In this document: one piece after another, positions 43,567 through 52,536 of the stretch | How positions within the stretch are numbered: the stretch's first letter is position 1 | How the letters are laid out: each line of letters starts with the position of its first letter | Source: Dyadobacter soli | GTDB taxonomy: Bacteria; Bacteroidota; Bacteroidia; Cytophagales; Spirosomataceae | Direction of reading: 5' to 3' | Assembly (NCBI RefSeq): GCF_900101885.1 | Contig: NZ_FNAN01000013.1 | Location: 209,809-273,808, forward strand | Length of the DNA stretch: 64,000 nt | Notes under the pieces: generated by a model | Databases searched by the model: none | The model's input: only the letters and a program-made list of their open reading frames with translations | Told to the model about the DNA's origin: nothing | Made by a program: the position numbers and the translations under genes

Positions 43567-45906
43567 TTTGACCGGGTTGGCCAGCGCCGCTTTAATGCTT
43601 TGAAAGCTGACCGTCAGGACGGCGATGCCGAGTGCGATGAGCCCGGCCAGCACGCATAACCACCAGTTGATTTCAATGTGATAGGCGAAACTTTGCAGCC
43701 AGCGGGTCATGACATAGAATGCAAGCGGGCTTGCGAGCAGGATCGCCAGCATGACGATGAGCAGGTATTCTCTGGTCAGCAGTGTGACAATGCCCGATAC
43801 CGAGGCGCCAAGTACTTTTCTGATGCCGATTTCCTTGACTCGCAGGCTGGTCGAGAAGGTGACGAGGCTCAGTAAGCCCAGGCAGGATACGAAGACGGTC
43901 AGGAATGCGAAAATGTTGAATAGCATCATCATAATGCTGTCTTTCCGGTATTGTGCTTCAAAAGTGCTGTCGAGGAACCGGTATTCGAATGGGAAATCGG
44001 GATAATAGCTTTTCCAGGAACGCTCGATCGCAGCCAGGTTGTCCGGCTTGGTTTTGACCATCAGGGACGCAGGAGGAGCAGTATTGTAAACCATCACCAG
44101 CGGTTCTATCGCATTGTGCAGCGACCGGTAATTGAAATCTTTAACGACACCAATCACTTCTCCTTTGTGAAAGAAGCCATCTATCGGTTGCCCAACCGGG
44201 TTTTTCCAGCCCGACATTTTTACAAATGCCTCGTTCACAATGAAGCCTCCATTCCGGTCCGAAGCCCGGCCGGATGACAGGTTTCTTCCCTGCAACAATT
44301 TGATATTCAGTATTGGGAGAAAATGCTCGTCAATGAAAAAGTAGTTGCATATGACTTCTTTTTTTCTGCCATTCGCTTTGAAAATGGTCGTCCCCGCAGG
44401 ATAGGTCTCGTCCACCGACATGACGTTCGAACCTACCGTAACCCGCTTCACGTAGCTCTGCTGACGAAGCATCGCCCCGAAAGCATTCATTTTCGACCGG
44501 CCGGCCGAATCGTCGGGAGCGGAAATGGCCAGTACCTGTTCCCTGTCGAAACCCGGGTTGTGGTTTCGGAGGAATTTCATTTGCTGGCGGATCACCAATA
44601 CCCCGAAAACCATCGCGACGGCGATGGAAAACTGAAAAAGCGTGATCCCTTTTCTGAGCCATGCAGAATGCCCGTCGGCCGTCAATGTGCCCTTTAAAGC
44701 TTTCACAGGCTTGAAAGACGACAATATAAATGACGGATAGACGCCCGCGAGAAGCGTAATTGTTAGCAGGCTGAGCGCTCCGGCAACCATAATACTGCTC
44801 CATTCGACGGTCAGGTTAATTTGAAGCAGGCTGTTTAAAAACGGGACAGACAGTTTGAGGAGAGCTGCGCCGATCAGCACGGACATGGCGGTGATGATCA
44901 GAAATTCGAAGAGGAATTGTGAAACAAGCTGGCCACGCCGTGCGCCATTGGCCTTCCGGATGCCTACTTCCCGCGATCTTTCCATGGCCGTTGCCGTGAG
45001 CAGGTTAATGTAGTTCAAAACGGCAATGATGAGCACGAACAACGCCAGGAACGAAAACAGGTAGCCATATTGCTTGTTGCCCTTCGGCGTGTCGCCCATC
45101 TTGCCGGCACTGTAATGGACGTCTTTCAGCGGCTCGGTCTGGAAAATAAGCCCGTAACCGTCCGCACCCTGCGCTTTAAGTTCCGGTTGAATGTACCGCT
45201 GGCTCAGTGACCGAAGTTTTTGGTCAAATAGCTTTAAATCAGGGTTTTGTTTGAAAAGTGCGAAAGTGTAAACCGGGAAATCGTCGCTAAGCCAATCTTT
45301 GGCACCTGAAAAGTCGCGCGAGAGCATAACGGAAATTTTCAAGTCCGAGTTAGAAGGGAGATCTGCCACTACGCCCGTAATTTGATAATGCGTTTGATTG
45401 ATCTCGATAGCCCGTCCCAATGCCGGGGAATCTCCGAAATATTTCAGGGCAAATGTCCGGGTAACGACGGCGGTGTTAGGTTTGCGCAATGCATTCCCCG
45501 GGTATCCTTCCAGAAAAGTGAAAGTGAATACATCAAAAACCGGTTGTTCGGAGAAGTAGACATCTTGCTCATTTTGTATTCGCTGCTGATGTCTCACAGT
45601 CGCCTGCGCAATTTGCAGGCGGGCCGTCTTTTCAATCTCGGGGTAATCTTTATTCAGGTAAGAAGCCAGCAACACCGGTGTGTTGGCCATCAGCATCGGC
45701 TTGTCGGGCGTCTCGAATTTGGAGGTAATGCGTACAATTCTGTCCGATTTGTCGTGATGGCGGTCGTAGCTGAACTCGTGTTTTACATAAAAAACGATCG
45801 TCAGGCAAACCGCCAGCCCGATCGCCAGTCCGCCGATATTTATGGCGGCGTAAAACTTTCTGCGCCAGAGGTTTCTGATTGCAATTTTGAGATAGTTTTT
45901 CAGCAT
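43549..45906 (-). CDS. ABC transporter permease, two-domain FtsX/MacB type
   Basis: A 785-residue protein of the same type as those at 24357 and 38681. It opens MLKNYLKIAIRNLWRRKFY, with first helix AAINIGGLAIGLAVCLTIVFYV. The first FtsX domain has INLLTATAMERSREVGIRKANGA and the second TSLRVKEIGIRKVLGAS, ending ALANPVKSLQSE. The ATG at 45906 is used rather than a GTG three codons upstream. There is no ATPase partner nearby. The three copies differ clearly in their periplasmic domains, so they are not a recent duplication. Confidence 0.92.
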   Translation of the reverse strand: MLKNYLKIAIRNLWRRKFYAAINIGGLAIGLAVCLTIVFYVKHEFSYDRHHDKSDRIVRITSKFETPDKPMLMANTPVLLASYLNKDYPEIEKTARLQIAQATVRHQQRIQNEQDVYFSEQPVFDVFTFTFLEGYPGNALRKPNTAVVTRTFALKYFGDSPALGRAIEINQTHYQITGVVADLPSNSDLKISVMLSRDFSGAKDWLSDDFPVYTFALFKQNPDLKLFDQKLRSLSQRYIQPELKAQGADGYGLIFQTEPLKDVHYSAGKMGDTPKGNKQYGYLFSFLALFVLIIAVLNYINLLTATAMERSREVGIRKANGARRGQLVSQFLFEFLIITAMSVLIGAALLKLSVPFLNSLLQINLTVEWSSIMVAGALSLLTITLLAGVYPSFILSSFKPVKALKGTLTADGHSAWLRKGITLFQFSIAVAMVFGVLVIRQQMKFLRNHNPGFDREQVLAISAPDDSAGRSKMNAFGAMLRQQSYVKRVTVGSNVMSVDETYPAGTTIFKANGRKKEVICNYFFIDEHFLPILNIKLLQGRNLSSGRASDRNGGFIVNEAFVKMSGWKNPVGQPIDGFFHKGEVIGVVKDFNYRSLHNAIEPLVMVYNTAPPASLMVKTKPDNLAAIERSWKSYYPDFPFEYRFLDSTFEAQYRKDSIMMMLFNIFAFLTVFVSCLGLLSLVTFSTSLRVKEIGIRKVLGASVSGIVTLLTREYLLIVMLAILLASPLAFYVMTRWLQSFAYHIEINWWLCVLAGLIALGIAVLTVSFQSIKAALANPVKSLQSE

Positions 45907-46105
45907 TGTCGTCACGGAATTGTTTTAGTGTTCAGCATTATCGCCTTATACGTCGTTCCGATCAAAAGTGTTGACAAAATTGTAACCGCTTATCAAGGCC
46001 AAATTCCAGATTTGTGCTAATAATGTCAGGATTAGTGCAAACTGTAAACTCACCCATACCGTACTTTTACCATCGCAATTGATCAGTATTTAAGCAAACA
46101 CACAG

Positions 46106-46483
46106 ATGGGAATCGTCCGGATCTTAATAGGTTTGCTTCTTGTAATACTACCCATCACCCATCAAAAGAGTCACGCCGCGCGTGTTACCAGCTCCGATGG
46201 GTTACAGCAGTCACAAGTAGCAGCATCCGAGGTAAAGGAAAATCTTTACCACGATTTTGCTTTGGTAGAAACCCAGGAAAAGGCCTCCGACATTGTTGCC
46301 GAAGATGCCGGCAACCAGGGATTTGCCAGCTTACTGCATTCTTTCTCCGAGATTTACGATTTCCTCAAACTGCTTTGGCCGCAAGGCCGTTCAGCGCAAA
46401 CCGACCATTCTCCGGCTGGTTTGTCCGCTATTCCCCGGTACATCCTGTACCACTGCCTCATTATTCCTTTCCACCGTTCGTAG
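46106..46483 (+). CDS. Small exported protein of unknown function upstream of urease
   Basis: A 125-residue open frame beginning with a plausible signal peptide (MGIVRILIGLLLVILPITHQ) and ending with the hydrophobic IPRYILYHCLIIPFHRS. The middle is polar and acidic with no motif I recognise. It is 227 bases before ureA on the same strand and divergent from the permease gene. It may be a real short exported protein or a decayed gene, since other frames stay open nearby. Confidence 0.45.
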   Translation: MGIVRILIGLLLVILPITHQKSHAARVTSSDGLQQSQVAASEVKENLYHDFALVETQEKASDIVAEDAGNQGFASLLHSFSEIYDFLKLLWPQGRSAQTDHSPAGLSAIPRYILYHCLIIPFHRS

Positions 46484-46622
46484 TACCGCCGGCTTCCGGC
46501 CGTGTCCTTTTCGTGGGCGCATTGTAACCGTTTTTTCAGGTGTATTTCAATCCCGCGCCTTTGCGCGCAAGGGGCTGCTATGGCTATGCAGTATATACAT
46601 CAGCGTTACAGGAAACCGCTGT

Positions 46623-46658
46623 CCGCCGATTCCATTTTCCGACAGTCCCGATCGGCGG
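46623..46658 (+). promoter_or_regulatory. Hairpin in the leader before ureA
   Basis: CCGCCGAT (46623-46630) and ATCGGCGG (46651-46658) form a perfect 8-bp stem with a 20-base loop, ending 52 bases before the ureA ATG. No T-run follows. It may be a leader structure controlling urease translation, or chance. Confidence 0.35.
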
Positions 46659-46710
46659 CATTGCTATGCTTCTTAATCCGAATTTCCACCAACCATAATC
46701 ATTTCAAAAC

Positions 46711-47013
46711 ATGCATTTAACACCAAGGGAAACAGAGAAGCTGATGCTTCATCTGGCGGGAGAGCTTGCGCTCAAACGCAAAGCCAGAGGGGTGAAACTG
46801 AACTACCCCGAGACGATCGCGCTCATCAGCAGCTACATTATGGAGGGCGCGCGCGACGGCCGTTCCGTGGCCGACCTCATGCAGGCAGGAGCGAGCGTGC
46901 TCACACGGGACGACGTAATGCCCGGCGTGCCGGAAATGATCCACGACATCCAGATCGAGGCGACGTTCCCCGACGGGACCAAACTGGTCACCGTTCACGA
47001 TCCTATCCGCTAA
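46711..47013 (+). CDS. ureA: Urease subunit gamma
   Basis: A 100-residue gamma subunit, the standard length. MHLTPRETEKLMLHLAGELA, RGVKLNYPETIALISSYIMEGARDG and the C-terminal EATFPDGTKLVTVHDPI are family hallmarks. With UreB and UreC it builds the cytoplasmic nickel enzyme that splits urea to ammonia and carbamate. It heads the urease operon and lies 18 bases before ureB. Confidence 0.97.
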   Translation: MHLTPRETEKLMLHLAGELALKRKARGVKLNYPETIALISSYIMEGARDGRSVADLMQAGASVLTRDDVMPGVPEMIHDIQIEATFPDGTKLVTVHDPIR

Positions 47014-47031
47014 TCCTTAAACCCAACCACG

Positions 47032-47400
47032 ATGATACCAGGAGAAATTTTTGTAAAAAAAGGGGAGATCGTCTGCAATGAGGGACGGCCCACCATTCAG
47101 CTCGAAGTGACCAACACGGGCGACCGCCCGATACAGGTGGGATCGCATTTCCATTTTTTTGAAGTAAACAAGGCCATGGCGTTCGACCGTGCCAGCGCAT
47201 TCGGGATGCGGCTGAATATTCCTGCCGGCACGGCCATCCGCTTCGAGCCGGGCGAGGGCAAGCCGGTGGAACTGGTGGCGCTTGGCGGCGCCCGCCGCGT
47301 GATCGGGATCAATAGCCTCGTGAACGGCGACACTACTTCCGAGAGCAGCAAAGCCGCTGCGGTGCAAAAAGCCGAATCGTTAAACTTTAAAACCAACTAA
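47032..47400 (+). CDS. ureB: Urease subunit beta
   Basis: A 122-residue beta subunit: MIPGEIFVKKGEIVCNEG, the strand GDRPIQVGSHFHFFEVNKAM and GMRLNIPAGTAIRFEPGEGK are diagnostic. It packs against the alpha subunit in the (abc)3 assembly. The start is preceded by TTAAACCCAACCACG, a non-Shine-Dalgarno leader like those of galK and the sugar symporter. One base separates it from ureC. Confidence 0.97.
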   Translation: MIPGEIFVKKGEIVCNEGRPTIQLEVTNTGDRPIQVGSHFHFFEVNKAMAFDRASAFGMRLNIPAGTAIRFEPGEGKPVELVALGGARRVIGINSLVNGDTTSESSKAAAVQKAESLNFKTN

Positions 47401-47401
47401 G

Positions 47402-49123
47402 ATGAGCCTCATAGTTAGCAGAGAAAAATATGCGAACCTGCTCGGGCCGACGGCCGGGGATAAAGTTCGCCTCGGGGATACCGACCTCATTATCGAAATT
47501 GAAAAGGATTATGCCGTGTATGGCGACGAGGTGAAATTCGGCGGGGGCAAAACCGTGCGCGACGGGATGGGACAATCCGCTACCGCATTGCGCAGCGAGG
47601 GCGTGCTCGACCTGTGCATTACCGGCGCGATCATCATCGACCACTGGGGTATTGTGAAGGCGGATATCGGTATCAAGGACGGCAAGATCGTCGGTATCGG
47701 CAAGGCGGGTAACCCCGACATCATGGACGGCGTCGACCCGAACCTCATCATTGGCGCGTCTACCGAGGTGCATGGCGGCAATGGGTACATTGTAACGGCT
47801 GGCGGTATCGATACGCATATTCACTTCATCAGCCCGCAGCAGATCGAAACGGCGCTGTACAATGGCATTACCACGATGATCGGCGGCGGTACCGGCCCGA
47901 ATGACGGTACCAATGCCACTACGGTGACTCCTGGCGCGTGGAATATCCGTAAAATGCTGGAAGCCTCGGACGAATACCCGATGAACCTGGGTTATTTCGG
48001 GAAAGGTAATTCGGCTTCGCTGGATACATTGGCCGAGCAGATCGAAGCGGGTGTATTGGGTTTGAAAATCCACGAGGACTGGGGCGCTACGCCTGCGGTG
48101 ATCGACGCATCGCTCCAAATGGCCGATAAATACGACGTGCAGGTGGCAATACATACCGATACGCTCAACGAAGCCGGGTTTTTGGAAGATACCATGGCGG
48201 CGATCAACGGCCGTGTGATCCACACCTTCCACACCGAAGGCGCAGGCGGCGGACACGCGCCGGACATTATCAAGGCATCGATGTACCCGAATGTACTGCC
48301 CGCATCCACCAACCCGACGCGGCCTTACACCAAAAACACCATCGACGAACACCTCGATATGCTCATGGTTTGCCACCATTTGAGCAAGGATATCAAGGAG
48401 GACGTCGCTTTTGCGGACTCCCGCATTCGTCCCGAAACCATTGCGGCAGAGGATATTCTGCACGATATGGGCGTATTCAGTATCATGAGCTCCGATTCCC
48501 AGGCGATGGGCCGGGTAGGAGAGGTGGTAACCCGCACCTGGCAGACAGCCAGCAAGATGCGCGCCCAAAGAGGCGAACTCGACGAGGACAAAGGCCACGA
48601 CAACGACAACTACCGCGCCAAAAGATACGTGGCCAAATACACGATTAATCCCGCCATCGCGCACGGTATTTCGCAGTATGTAGGCTCGATCGAGTCGGGT
48701 AAAATCGCCGACCTGGTGATCTGGAAACCTGCATTGTTCGGTGCTAAGCCGGAAATGATCGTGAAAGGCGGCTTTGTGATCGCTGCCAAAATGGGCGACC
48801 CGAATGCGTCTATCCCGACGCCACAGCCGGTGATTTACCGCAATATGTTCGGTGCGCACGGCAAGGCCAAGCTCACGACCTGCTTCAATTTCGTCTCGCA
48901 GGTATCGCTGGACAATGGTGCCATTGCTTCCTACGAGTTGGGTAAAACCTGTTTGCCGGTAATCGGTTGCCGCAACATCGGCAAGAAGGACCTGATCCAC
49001 AACGACAAGACACCTGTGATCGAGGTGAACCCCGAGAACTACAAGGTGACCGTCGATGGCGAGCATGTGACTTGCGAGCCTGCTGATAAACTACCGCTTG
49101 CGCAGCTGTATTACCTTTTCTGA
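47402..49123 (+). CDS. ureC: Urease subunit alpha (catalytic)
   Basis: A 573-residue amidohydrolase-fold subunit with the binuclear nickel centre. HIHFISPQQ gives the first two metal histidines, Lys222 in GLKIHEDWG is the carbamylated bridging lysine, and HTFHTEGAGGGHAPDI supplies further ligands. The mobile flap reads MVCHHLSKDIKEDVAFADSRIR with the catalytic His. All expected residues are present, so the enzyme should be active. The frame opposite is also open for over 500 codons on the minus strand, which is a codon-bias shadow. Confidence 0.98.
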   Translation: MSLIVSREKYANLLGPTAGDKVRLGDTDLIIEIEKDYAVYGDEVKFGGGKTVRDGMGQSATALRSEGVLDLCITGAIIIDHWGIVKADIGIKDGKIVGIGKAGNPDIMDGVDPNLIIGASTEVHGGNGYIVTAGGIDTHIHFISPQQIETALYNGITTMIGGGTGPNDGTNATTVTPGAWNIRKMLEASDEYPMNLGYFGKGNSASLDTLAEQIEAGVLGLKIHEDWGATPAVIDASLQMADKYDVQVAIHTDTLNEAGFLEDTMAAINGRVIHTFHTEGAGGGHAPDIIKASMYPNVLPASTNPTRPYTKNTIDEHLDMLMVCHHLSKDIKEDVAFADSRIRPETIAAEDILHDMGVFSIMSSDSQAMGRVGEVVTRTWQTASKMRAQRGELDEDKGHDNDNYRAKRYVAKYTINPAIAHGISQYVGSIESGKIADLVIWKPALFGAKPEMIVKGGFVIAAKMGDPNASIPTPQPVIYRNMFGAHGKAKLTTCFNFVSQVSLDNGAIASYELGKTCLPVIGCRNIGKKDLIHNDKTPVIEVNPENYKVTVDGEHVTCEPADKLPLAQLYYLF

Positions 49124-49140
49124 TGAGTTTAAACCCTTCC

Positions 49141-49171
49141 TTTCTTCCGGATGCATTGCTTCCGGAAGAAA
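49141..49171 (+). repeat. 11-bp stem-loop between ureC and the beta-barrel gene
   Basis: TTTCTTCCGGA (49141-49151) and TCCGGAAGAAA (49161-49171) are perfect complements with a 9-base loop. It begins 17 bases after the ureC stop and ends 20 bases before the next start codon. Without a T-run it is more likely an mRNA stabiliser or partial attenuator that sets apart expression of structural and accessory genes. Confidence 0.6.
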
Positions 49172-49191
49172 GTTTAGCCCCGTATTTCACT

Positions 49192-49833
49192 ATGAAAAAA
49201 ATCATAAAGTCCACGATGCTGACCGCCGCGATACTTATCCTTCCGGCGATGCATGCATTCGCGCAGCGCCTGCGTGCGGACGAGGATGGCCCTAAGGGAC
49301 AGTTTATGCTCTACGGTTCGCTGGATTATTCCAAAACCAATGCGCCCGGCAACCATACCAGCTCATTCAGCACGAGCCCCGGCGCGGGCATTCCGCTCGG
49401 TCTGGGTTATTTTATCAATAACAATGACCTGATCGGCGTCAATTACGCATTCTCTTCGCAAAAACAGTCGGCGACGGGCTACTCGATGAAGCAGAACGAG
49501 GCCGGGATCTGGTACAGTCCTTCTGTGATGATCGGTAAGTATTTCCTGCTCATCGCCCAGGTGGATGCGCATTATGTGTGGGGATCGCAGGAGATCGAAG
49601 CGCCAGGCGTACCTGCGCGGGAGAAATTCACCGGTTACCGCCTGCGGGCCTACCCGATGCTCGGCGTGCTGCTCGGCAAGGGCTGGGCATTGAAGTTCAA
49701 GTTCGGGGAGTTGTCGAACCTGATGACCAAGCCTTCCAATGGTGCTTCGACGAACAATTTTGTGGCGGGTTTAAGTGGCGCCACATTCGGTACGGGCATT
49801 TCCAAAAATTTCAATTTCAAAAAGAAACATTAA
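49192..49833 (+). CDS. Outer-membrane beta-barrel protein within the urease operon
   Basis: A 213-residue protein with signal peptide MKKIIKSTMLTAAILILPAMHAFA. The rest alternates polar and hydrophobic residues in amphipathic strands (FMLYGSLDYSKTN, LIGVNYAFSSQKQ, FLLIAQVDAHYVWG) and ends in SKNFNFKKKH, like small OmpA/OmpW-type barrels of Bacteroidota. The frame opens 23 codons earlier at an ATG overlapping the ureC stop, but 49192 gives the signal peptide. It sits between ureC and ureE, so an outer-membrane role in urea or nickel entry is possible. Confidence 0.75.
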   Translation: MKKIIKSTMLTAAILILPAMHAFAQRLRADEDGPKGQFMLYGSLDYSKTNAPGNHTSSFSTSPGAGIPLGLGYFINNNDLIGVNYAFSSQKQSATGYSMKQNEAGIWYSPSVMIGKYFLLIAQVDAHYVWGSQEIEAPGVPAREKFTGYRLRAYPMLGVLLGKGWALKFKFGELSNLMTKPSNGASTNNFVAGLSGATFGTGISKNFNFKKKH

Positions 49834-50361
49834 ATGATCCTCGTAAACCAAATCATCGGCAACCACGCGGATACGGTCCTTGGCGACCGGGCGATCGATC
49901 TGCTGGAAATCGAGTGGTTCGAGAGTACCAAAAGGATTCAGCGCAAAACCACCGCCCACGGCCAGGAGATCGCGATCAAGTTCATGCGCGAGGGCCAGCG
50001 GCTGCGGCAGGACGATATCCTGTATATGGACGACGCGAAAGCCGTGCTGGTGCATATCAAACCCTGCGATGCCATTGTGTTGTCGCCCGCCAATATGCTG
50101 GAAATGGGCACGGTATGCTACGAGATCGGTAACAAGCATTTGCCGCTATTCATCGAGGACGACCAGGTGATGATGCCTTTCGAGCACCCGATGTTCCGGT
50201 GGTTGGAAGCGAGCGGTTACCGGCCCGAGAAGCAGTTCCGGCAGCTTTTGAATTTACTCAAATCCAATGTAGAGCCACACGGCCACGGCGGTTCTGAAAA
50301 CTCTCTTTTTAACAAAATCATCAACCTCGCCTCGCAGGTGTCCGGTAGCAATGGAAGATAA
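49834..50361 (+). CDS. ureE: Urease accessory protein UreE (nickel metallochaperone)
   Basis: A 175-residue nickel chaperone. The N-terminal peptide-binding-like domain holds QRKTTAHGQEIAIKFMREG. The C-terminal metal-binding domain has MLEMGTVCYEIGNKHLPLFIEDDQVMMPF, matching the conserved nickel-His region. The His-rich tail is short (PHGHGG), unlike the Klebsiella protein. It follows the beta-barrel gene with no gap and overlaps ureF by 11 bases. Confidence 0.94.
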   Translation: MILVNQIIGNHADTVLGDRAIDLLEIEWFESTKRIQRKTTAHGQEIAIKFMREGQRLRQDDILYMDDAKAVLVHIKPCDAIVLSPANMLEMGTVCYEIGNKHLPLFIEDDQVMMPFEHPMFRWLEASGYRPEKQFRQLLNLLKSNVEPHGHGGSENSLFNKIINLASQVSGSNGR

Positions 50362-51055
50362 AAATAGCCAGAACACATTTCTTACCAGCCTGCTCCACCT
50401 CTCGGACCCTACGCTGCCAATCGGAGGCTATGTGCATTCCAACGGCCTGGAAACCTACGTTCAGAACGGGCAGGTGCATTCTGCCGCTACGGCCCGGGAG
50501 TTTGTGGAGAACATGCTGCGCAACAATCTCAAATACAACGATGCCGCTTTCGTGCGCCTCGCCTACGAAGCGACGGCCGCGAACGATCTGGCCGCGCTGA
50601 TCGAACTGGACGAGGAATGCAGTGCATTGAAAAGCCCGCGGGAGATCCGTGAAGCGAGCCAGAAGCTGGGGCTGCGGCTGATGAAGATTTTCAAGAGGAA
50701 GCAGACGTTCCCCATCTCGGAACAATTTGAAAGCGCCGTGGCGAATGGCGAGGCTGATGCCCATTACTGCATTGCGTTCGGGATGTTTGCCAGCCTGCTG
50801 GGTATCCCGCTACAACAGGCGATGGAGGCATTCTATTATAATGCGGCGGCCGGTTTCGTGACCAACAGCGTGAAGCTCGTACCGCTCGGACAGCTCGACG
50901 GCCAGGAAATCATGTTCGGGCTGCTGCCATTGATGCAAACCCTCGCTGCCGAAACCTTGCAGGTCGACCGGGCGCTGGTGGGCCTTTGTAATACCGGGCT
51001 GGATATCCGGTGCATGCAGCACGAACGCCTTTACTCGCGCTTGTATATGTCCTGA
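50351..51055 (+). CDS. ureF: Urease accessory protein UreF
   Basis: A 234-residue all-helical accessory protein that forms the UreD-UreF-UreG complex which loads nickel and CO2 into apo-urease. LSDPTLPIGGYVHSNGLETYVQNG near the N-terminus and HYCIAFGMFASLLGIPLQQAM in the middle are typical, as is the C-terminal NTGLDIRCMQHERLYSRLYMS. It overlaps ureE by 11 bases, implying coupled translation, and precedes ureG by 42 bases. Confidence 0.95.
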   Translation: MEDKNSQNTFLTSLLHLSDPTLPIGGYVHSNGLETYVQNGQVHSAATAREFVENMLRNNLKYNDAAFVRLAYEATAANDLAALIELDEECSALKSPREIREASQKLGLRLMKIFKRKQTFPISEQFESAVANGEADAHYCIAFGMFASLLGIPLQQAMEAFYYNAAAGFVTNSVKLVPLGQLDGQEIMFGLLPLMQTLAAETLQVDRALVGLCNTGLDIRCMQHERLYSRLYMS

Positions 51056-51097
51056 GATACTTTGTCAAATGGATGATAACCAATTAAATATAAAGAA

Positions 51098-51739
51098 ATG
51101 ATGACTGAAAGAACCTATTTGAAAATAGGCGTGGCAGGACCGGTAGGCTCCGGCAAGACCGCGCTGCTGGAATGCCTCTCGCGCCGGATGATGAACGACT
51201 ATAACCTGGCCGTGATCACCAACGACATTTATACCAAAGAGGATGCCGAGTTTATGGCGAAAAACAGCCTGTTGCCCCGCGAACGAATTATAGGCGTGGA
51301 AACCGGCGGCTGCCCGCACACCGCCATCCGCGAGGATGCCAGCATGAACCTCGAAGCGGTGGATGAGCTGGTAAAGCGCTTCCCCGACATTGAAATTATC
51401 CTCATCGAAAGCGGCGGCGATAACCTTTCCGCCACATTCAGCCCCGACCTGGCCGACGTCACCATTTTTGTGATCGATGTGGCCGAAGGGGAGAAGATCC
51501 CGCGCAAAGGCGGCCCAGGCATTACCCGCTCCGATCTGCTGCTGATCAACAAGATCGACCTCGCCCCGCACGTAGGCGCGAGCCTGGAAGTAATGGAGCG
51601 GGATGCGCGCCGGATGCGCAAGGGCCAGCCGTTTGTTTTTTCCAACCTGCGGTCGGGAGAAGGGGTGGACAGCATTATCAACTGGATCAAAAAATATGCC
51701 CTCCTGGAAAGCATTGCAGAACCCAACCTGGTGAGATAG
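51098..51739 (+). CDS. ureG: Urease accessory GTPase UreG
   Basis: A 213-residue SIMIBI-class GTPase that powers nickel insertion. The P-loop is GVAGPVGSGKTALLE, the metal-binding Cys-Pro-His motif is GVETGGCPHTAIREDASMN, and IESGGDNLSATFSP and LLINKIDLAP are the switch and base-recognition motifs. Its stop TAG overlaps the GTG start of ureD by one base. Confidence 0.97.
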   Translation: MMTERTYLKIGVAGPVGSGKTALLECLSRRMMNDYNLAVITNDIYTKEDAEFMAKNSLLPRERIIGVETGGCPHTAIREDASMNLEAVDELVKRFPDIEIILIESGGDNLSATFSPDLADVTIFVIDVAEGEKIPRKGGPGITRSDLLLINKIDLAPHVGASLEVMERDARRMRKGQPFVFSNLRSGEGVDSIINWIKKYALLESIAEPNLVR

Positions 51740-52536
51740 TGGATTGTAAACTCAACATTACGGCCGGATACCGGGCAGGGAAGTCCTACATGAAGGACGT
51801 GTTCGTATCGCCGCCGTTTCGCGTAGTACCCGTCGGACAAACCATGTCCGACGATGCCGCTTACCTGATGGTGATGAGCTCGTCGCCGGGAATTCTCGAT
51901 GGTGACCATTACGACCTCATGGTGCAAGTGGAGGAAAACGCCCAGCTGCAATTGCAATCGCAGTCGTACCAGCGGCTTTTTACGATGGTAGGAGGGGCGT
52001 CGCAACTAATGCGGGTCGCATTGGCCGACCACAGTGCATTCTCCTACGTGCCGCACCCCATTGTGCCCCATACCGATTCGACCTTCAAAGGCATCACGCG
52101 GGTGGAAATGGGCGAGGATTGCAGTTTGCTCATGAGCGAGATCATTACCTGCGGCCGCAAGCACCACGGCGAAGTGTTCCGTTTCACGCATTTCCAGAAC
52201 CTCATCGAAGTACGGCACCGCAACCGGCTGATCCTGAAAGATAATGTGCTTTTACAGCCGGATTTAATGCAGCTGGGCTCGCTGGGGCAGTTGGAAGGCT
52301 ACACGCACCAGGGTACGCTCATTTACATTAATACCCAAAAACAGCCCGTGGAAGAACTGATCGAGCATTTTTATGAAATGCTGGATGCCGAAAAGGATAT
52401 GCAATGCGGCATTTCGCGCATTCAGCACGACGGCTTCGTAGTGCGTTGCCTGGGCAACGGCGGCGAGCAGATCTATAACTGTTTCCAGCGCATTCAGAAT
52501 TTCATCTGGGAAGAACAACACATCCTCGCATCATGA
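51739..52536 (+). CDS. ureD: Urease accessory protein UreD
   Basis: A 265-residue UreD (UreH) scaffold. AYLMVMSSSPGILDGDHYDL, AQLQLQSQSYQRLFTM and YVPHPIVPHTDSTFKG are family motifs. The start is GTG at 51739, inside the ureG stop (TAGTG). It overlaps the permease gene downstream by 4 bases (ATGA). It binds urease and UreF and conducts nickel to the active site. Confidence 0.93.
   Translation: MDCKLNITAGYRAGKSYMKDVFVSPPFRVVPVGQTMSDDAAYLMVMSSSPGILDGDHYDLMVQVEENAQLQLQSQSYQRLFTMVGGASQLMRVALADHSAFSYVPHPIVPHTDSTFKGITRVEMGEDCSLLMSEIITCGRKHHGEVFRFTHFQNLIEVRHRNRLILKDNVLLQPDLMQLGSLGQLEGYTHQGTLIYINTQKQPVEELIEHFYEMLDAEKDMQCGISRIQHDGFVVRCLGNGGEQIYNCFQRIQNFIWEEQHILAS

Noticed and set aside
46484..46710. 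A nickel or cobalt riboswitch before ureA
   Set aside because: Only an 8-bp hairpin and a 10-bp palindrome are visible; the conserved four-way junction pattern was not found.
47387..49066. A 559-codon open frame on the minus strand opposite ureC
   Set aside because: It mirrors ureC, whose motifs are complete; the translation has no family features and results from GC-skewed third positions.
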